Positions 60,470 to 64,000 of a stretch of DNA of 64,000 bases are shown here, piece after piece. Within the stretch, counting starts at the first letter, position 1. The number at the start of each line of letters is the position of its first letter. The stretch is taken from assembly GCA_029339505.1 (NCBI GenBank), contig JAQISU010000081.1, positions 16,095,001 to 16,159,000 on the forward strand. The letters are read 5' to 3'. This DNA comes from Unio delphinus (Eukaryota > Mollusca > Bivalvia > Unionida > Unionidae). The position numbers and the translations under genes are program-made. The notes beneath the pieces are model-generated. The model was not told where the DNA came from, did not search any database, and saw nothing but the letters and a program-made list of their open reading frames with translations.

Positions 60470-62446
60470 TACAGTTGTAAGAGCAGACAAGTGTAGAAGG
60501 TGAGCAAAAATGAGGGAAACTTGTGTACAACAGACACACAGATTAGACGGTGATGAACATAATGTACGCCATAGTTAAACTCAAAGAAAGGTAATAGAAT
60601 GCGACATGAGCTGAACGAAGAACATGCAACTAAATTTAGCATTTTAGCAAATATTGGAAGAAAGCACTGATATATCCTGTTTATTTGTGTGCCTGGCTAA
60701 TATATTGTCTGGGTCAGAAAATATGGCAACAAGATTTCACTGACATCGAGTGTTTGATTATATAAACATTCAACATGTTAAGGAATAGATTAACTAAAAT
60801 TCCTCCAAATATAATTGAATAGGAAACTTTGCTGAAGAATTAACGAATACGAAAGTACTACAACTTTATGATAAAAATTAAAGAGGATATGGTGGCAAGG
60901 CAGAATCGGGAGACTGCGAAAACTTTAATTGGATTCAATGCCTCTAAGTGCGTGTCAGACAGAAATGCTACGTGTACAGCATACATCCAGAACAAGGCTT
61001 TAAATTAATTGAAAGAGAATACTGTAGTGACTTTAGATGTTTGTAATAGAAATCCTAGATATACGGAGATCATTACAGCCCTATCCGAGAAGCTGCTAAC
61101 GATGATTCATCACATCAGATCACTTTGAAAGACTTAAGATTAGATACCATAACATTACCAAAAATATACAGCAATCTCAAAACTCATTCGTATTGACATA
61201 ATTGTACGAAGGTTTTCGTTTATGAAGCCACCATTAAAGGTTTCCTGTCTAGGCAATGGACTAGTAGTTAACATATCTCGTCAAACAAAAAACTAATGTC
61301 TCTGTGTAAAATGTGCAAACCTTTGCTATGTATCTTAATGCTAATGAAACATATGGTGGCGCTCTACAGTTTCGTTATGAATGAAGACAGATTTGTACAG
61401 AAACAAATTTTCCCGGTTTTGCTCACTGGTTATACTGGCTTTTTTAAAAGGACATTGAATATCGTAGGTATTTGTATATGAACTTTAATTTCCCTTTGTC
61501 TTGGTGTATGATTGGTGGGTTTAATATGGGTTATGGAGTATAAAGTCCCTATATATTACTTACATGTAATATGCCTGCATCTTTGGATATTGTAATGTGA
61601 AAATAGTATATGATCTAAGCACAAGGCTAACCAAAATGATTTATTTAAGAAAGAACAACAAATTATGCCAGACTAGACAATACCAGCTTCTGAAAGTACA
61701 ATGAATGAATTGAATTACCAAATACATAAACATGATATAATGTATAACATCCTTGTTGGCTCTTTAATTGAAAATTTACATTTGAAACCCTGGAAGTGAA
61801 AATAAAAATTCACTTCACTTTCATCGCCTTATCATATATAACTATACTTGACGTAAGAAAGATGTAGGATTAGGTTATCCCAAATACCCGAAGTAATATT
61901 TTTGTTTACATAACGTAACATTTGGACGTCATAACATGAGTGCATAGCAAATTCTTATAAAAGACTCTCGAATGCTGTAATGCTGGATCAGTAAAATCAA
62001 AATGGCGCAAACAATCAAATTTTGTTTATTTGTCATGTCAATAAAGAAAAGCTGATTTGAAAGGGAATTCAAATCCCAAAATAAAATTAGGATTTATTTT
62101 CAGTGCAGCCGTTTCGTAATTTATATACCACTGTATGGCCTATTTTTAACCATTTAATCTTTAATCAATTCAATAAGACCAAATAAACTTATTTTGAAAA
62201 TAATTGAAAGTTTGGCATCATGCCAGTCTGTGGTGCATTTTCTAGCTATATAAAGGGGTATATTTTGCAGAAAAATTGGGTTAAGAAACAATTAGTTTAG
62301 AATTGGAGGAGATGAAACTTCACAAACAAAAATAAAGTGACAATCTACTCTTTTATTACAAGAAAATGTACAGGGAAGTTTAAATTTAGCAAATGCGTTA
62401 TTGTAACTCAGAATTTGTTTAAAAATAGCTCACACAATTAAAGATA
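60470..62446. other. No gene seen
   Basis: AT-rich with no supported gene or repeat. Confidence 0.4.
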
Positions 62447-62488
<42 letters not shown>

Positions 62489-62528
62489 TACATACATACA
62501 TACATACATACATACATACATACATACA

Positions 62529-62560
<32 letters not shown>

Positions 62561-62571
62561 CATACATACAT
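62447..62571. repeat. Compound (AC)n-(ATAC)n microsatellite
   Basis: About 38 bases of AC followed by about 87 of ATAC. Confidence 0.98.
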
Positions 62572-62639
62572 ATTGCAGTTACAAGCAATATTGATCGTAA
62601 TTAGTGGTTGGTGATATTGATTCATAAACAAATTATAGG

Positions 62640-62905
62640 AATGTATGTAAAGTGGCATTTTATAGCGATGTCTTGCACTGGGACATCATGCCGAAGACAT
62701 ATGGCATGACGTCCCTCCCAGTCACATTTTTCTGACACCCGGCCGACCAGTTCTTACACTAACATCTTAATGCTGATCGCCTAATGAGCGAGGCAGCTGT
62801 ATGTACCATTTGTATAAGTGTTTGGTCCAACTCGGCCGAGGATTGAACCCGCGACCTGACGCATAGGAGGGGGACTATCAAACTAGGCCGCCGAATCGTT
62901 ATACA
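62640..62905 (-). repeat. tRNA-derived SINE, reverse strand
   Basis: In reverse orientation: GGCGGCCTAGTTTGATAGTC (box A region), GCGGGTTCAATCCTC (box B), CTGCCTCGCTCATTAGGCGA, AGAACTGGTCGGCCGGGTG, GTGACTGGGAGGGACGTCAT, CGGCATGATGTCCCAGTG. Head and most of the body are present; the 3' tail merges with AT-rich sequence near 62,640. Confidence 0.88.
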
Positions 62906-63039
62906 TAAATGAACATGAAATGATGTTGTATACATATATATTTTCATGGGCTGTTGCTTATCAACAGAATGTATCCCCAAACTGAAGCTATATTTTATTT
63001 AAATAATGTTCATTTATCAGTCAATTAAAATTATTGGGT

Positions 63040-63640
63040 GGGAGGATTAAAGCGGATAACCGCTAAGACTAGCGCTTTGCTTAATTAACGACTCTGCAAG
63101 CATGAATGGTAGCTGAGAGATCATATTAGATAAATCTGTCAGCAAACACTTTTTAAATAGACTTTCTGCAGTAATATATTCATTACATGGCATCTGACAT
63201 GGGTGAATTGAATGTTACAACCGTCAGCTCAGGTTCGATGAAGTTTAAAATTAGTCACAAGATCTCGTACCTAACATTTAACTAATAATATGACTAATTG
63301 TAGGAGTACCCTTGAGGGAAATTGATTGTTCAAATCGATCCAAAATTAAAGGAAAAGAAGAATTAATGGTTGGACTCGAAATTGTGCATACCAGGACCAG
63401 CAACGTGAGACGAATTGCCCATTGAAACTAAATACAAAGACACACTGATTTTTTTCAACAGTGCTCTTTTTCGACTGTAAGAACAAACTTAACCTAATAA
63501 TATTTCTTACCTTACATTTTTCAGCATTTGTTTTGTTTTCTTATTACATGTTTTTTTTTGTTGTTGTTTGTTTGTTGTAGTCATATCATTATAGATGTTG
63601 TAAAGCGCTTAGAGCTTCTAAAGATTAGGTGGTATACAAC
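63040..63640. other. No gene seen
   Basis: No supported feature before the ATT array. Confidence 0.4.
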
Positions 63641-63644
63641 GTCA

Positions 63645-63679
<35 letters not shown>

Positions 63680-63696
63680 TTATTATTATTATTATT
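63645..63696. repeat. (ATT)n microsatellite
   Basis: About 16 ATT units with one break. 63,697-64,000 shows no gene. Confidence 0.96.
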
Positions 63697-64000
63697 TAGA
63701 AAAGGTTCCTTTGTTTAGAATAAAGTTTTGGAAGGCTAAGCTAAATCTTTAGGACATTGTTAGGCAATGATCACTGACATTAATTGTTGACTTCACATTT
63801 TATATTATAATTCTATTTTTGTTGGGTGTGTGTGCTGTTTATCTTGTTGCAAATATAAACAAATTGCAAAAACGCTAATTTTATAATATTCTGCCCTTCT
63901 CAACATCGTGAAATAGAACAAGGGAAGCAGTGAACAACACACGTTATACATTCCATCACTGTCTTTACTTACATGCTCATTATGCATAACTGTACCAGTC

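Overview
The window looks like intergenic, repeat-dominated DNA from an animal nuclear genome, most likely a mollusc or another lophotrochozoan. Reasons: low GC by eye, abundant (AT)n, (CA)n, (GATA)n and (TACA)n microsatellites, tRNA-headed SINEs, an RTE-type LINE of the kind often mis-named craniofacial development protein 2, a Gmr1-like Ty3/gypsy element, and hAT, Harbinger and Maverick/Polinton debris. The species cannot be named from this sequence. I found no convincing host protein-coding exon and no rRNA or functional tRNA gene. Nearly all protein-like sequence belongs to mobile or virus-like elements, mostly inactivated.

Layout. 0.6-4.1 kb: a tRNA-derived SINE split by a nearly intact RTE retrotransposon (738-3890) with a 13-bp target-site duplication; its endonuclease and reverse transcriptase are separated only by one frameshift. 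4.6-9.1 kb: weak tandem repeats, a second SINE type and microsatellites. 9.7-14.5 kb: two diverged direct LTR-like repeats around a degraded, more GC-rich interior with a hydrophobic, possibly envelope-like ORF just before the 3' repeat. 15.6-21.5 kb: satellite-rich block (TATC array, 70-bp and 37-bp satellites, 24- and 41-bp repeats, a SINE, a TATCGATA cluster, long AT/GT array). 21.8-22.1 kb: LTR fragment related to the LTRs near 60 kb. 24.3-28.4 kb: consecutive degraded ORFs on both strands, none recognised, interrupted by a SINE with its own duplication; this is the best candidate for something undescribed. 28.6-31.7 kb: an LTR with TATA box, flanked by a polypurine tract and a primer-site-like sequence, then duplicated segments with a minisatellite. 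32.5-37.7 kb: compound microsatellite, SINE head, hairpin repeat family, Harbinger remnant and a textbook hAT MITE. 40.3-45.7 kb: tandem repeats, unrecognised ORF debris and a broken Maverick/Polinton with DNA polymerase B-like and major-capsid fragments. 47-48.3 kb: duplicated core-promoter-like block. 54.1-60.5 kb: a decayed Ty3/gypsy element with integrase upstream of reverse transcriptase (Gmr1-type order), whose 5' LTR was later hit by a second, different RTE. 62.6-62.9 kb: reverse-strand SINE.

The elements do not form a pathway. Their nesting gives a relative history: the gypsy element is older than the RTE inside its LTR; the 24-28 kb virus-like block is older than its SINE; the first SINE is older than the near-intact RTE, which looks like the youngest large insertion.
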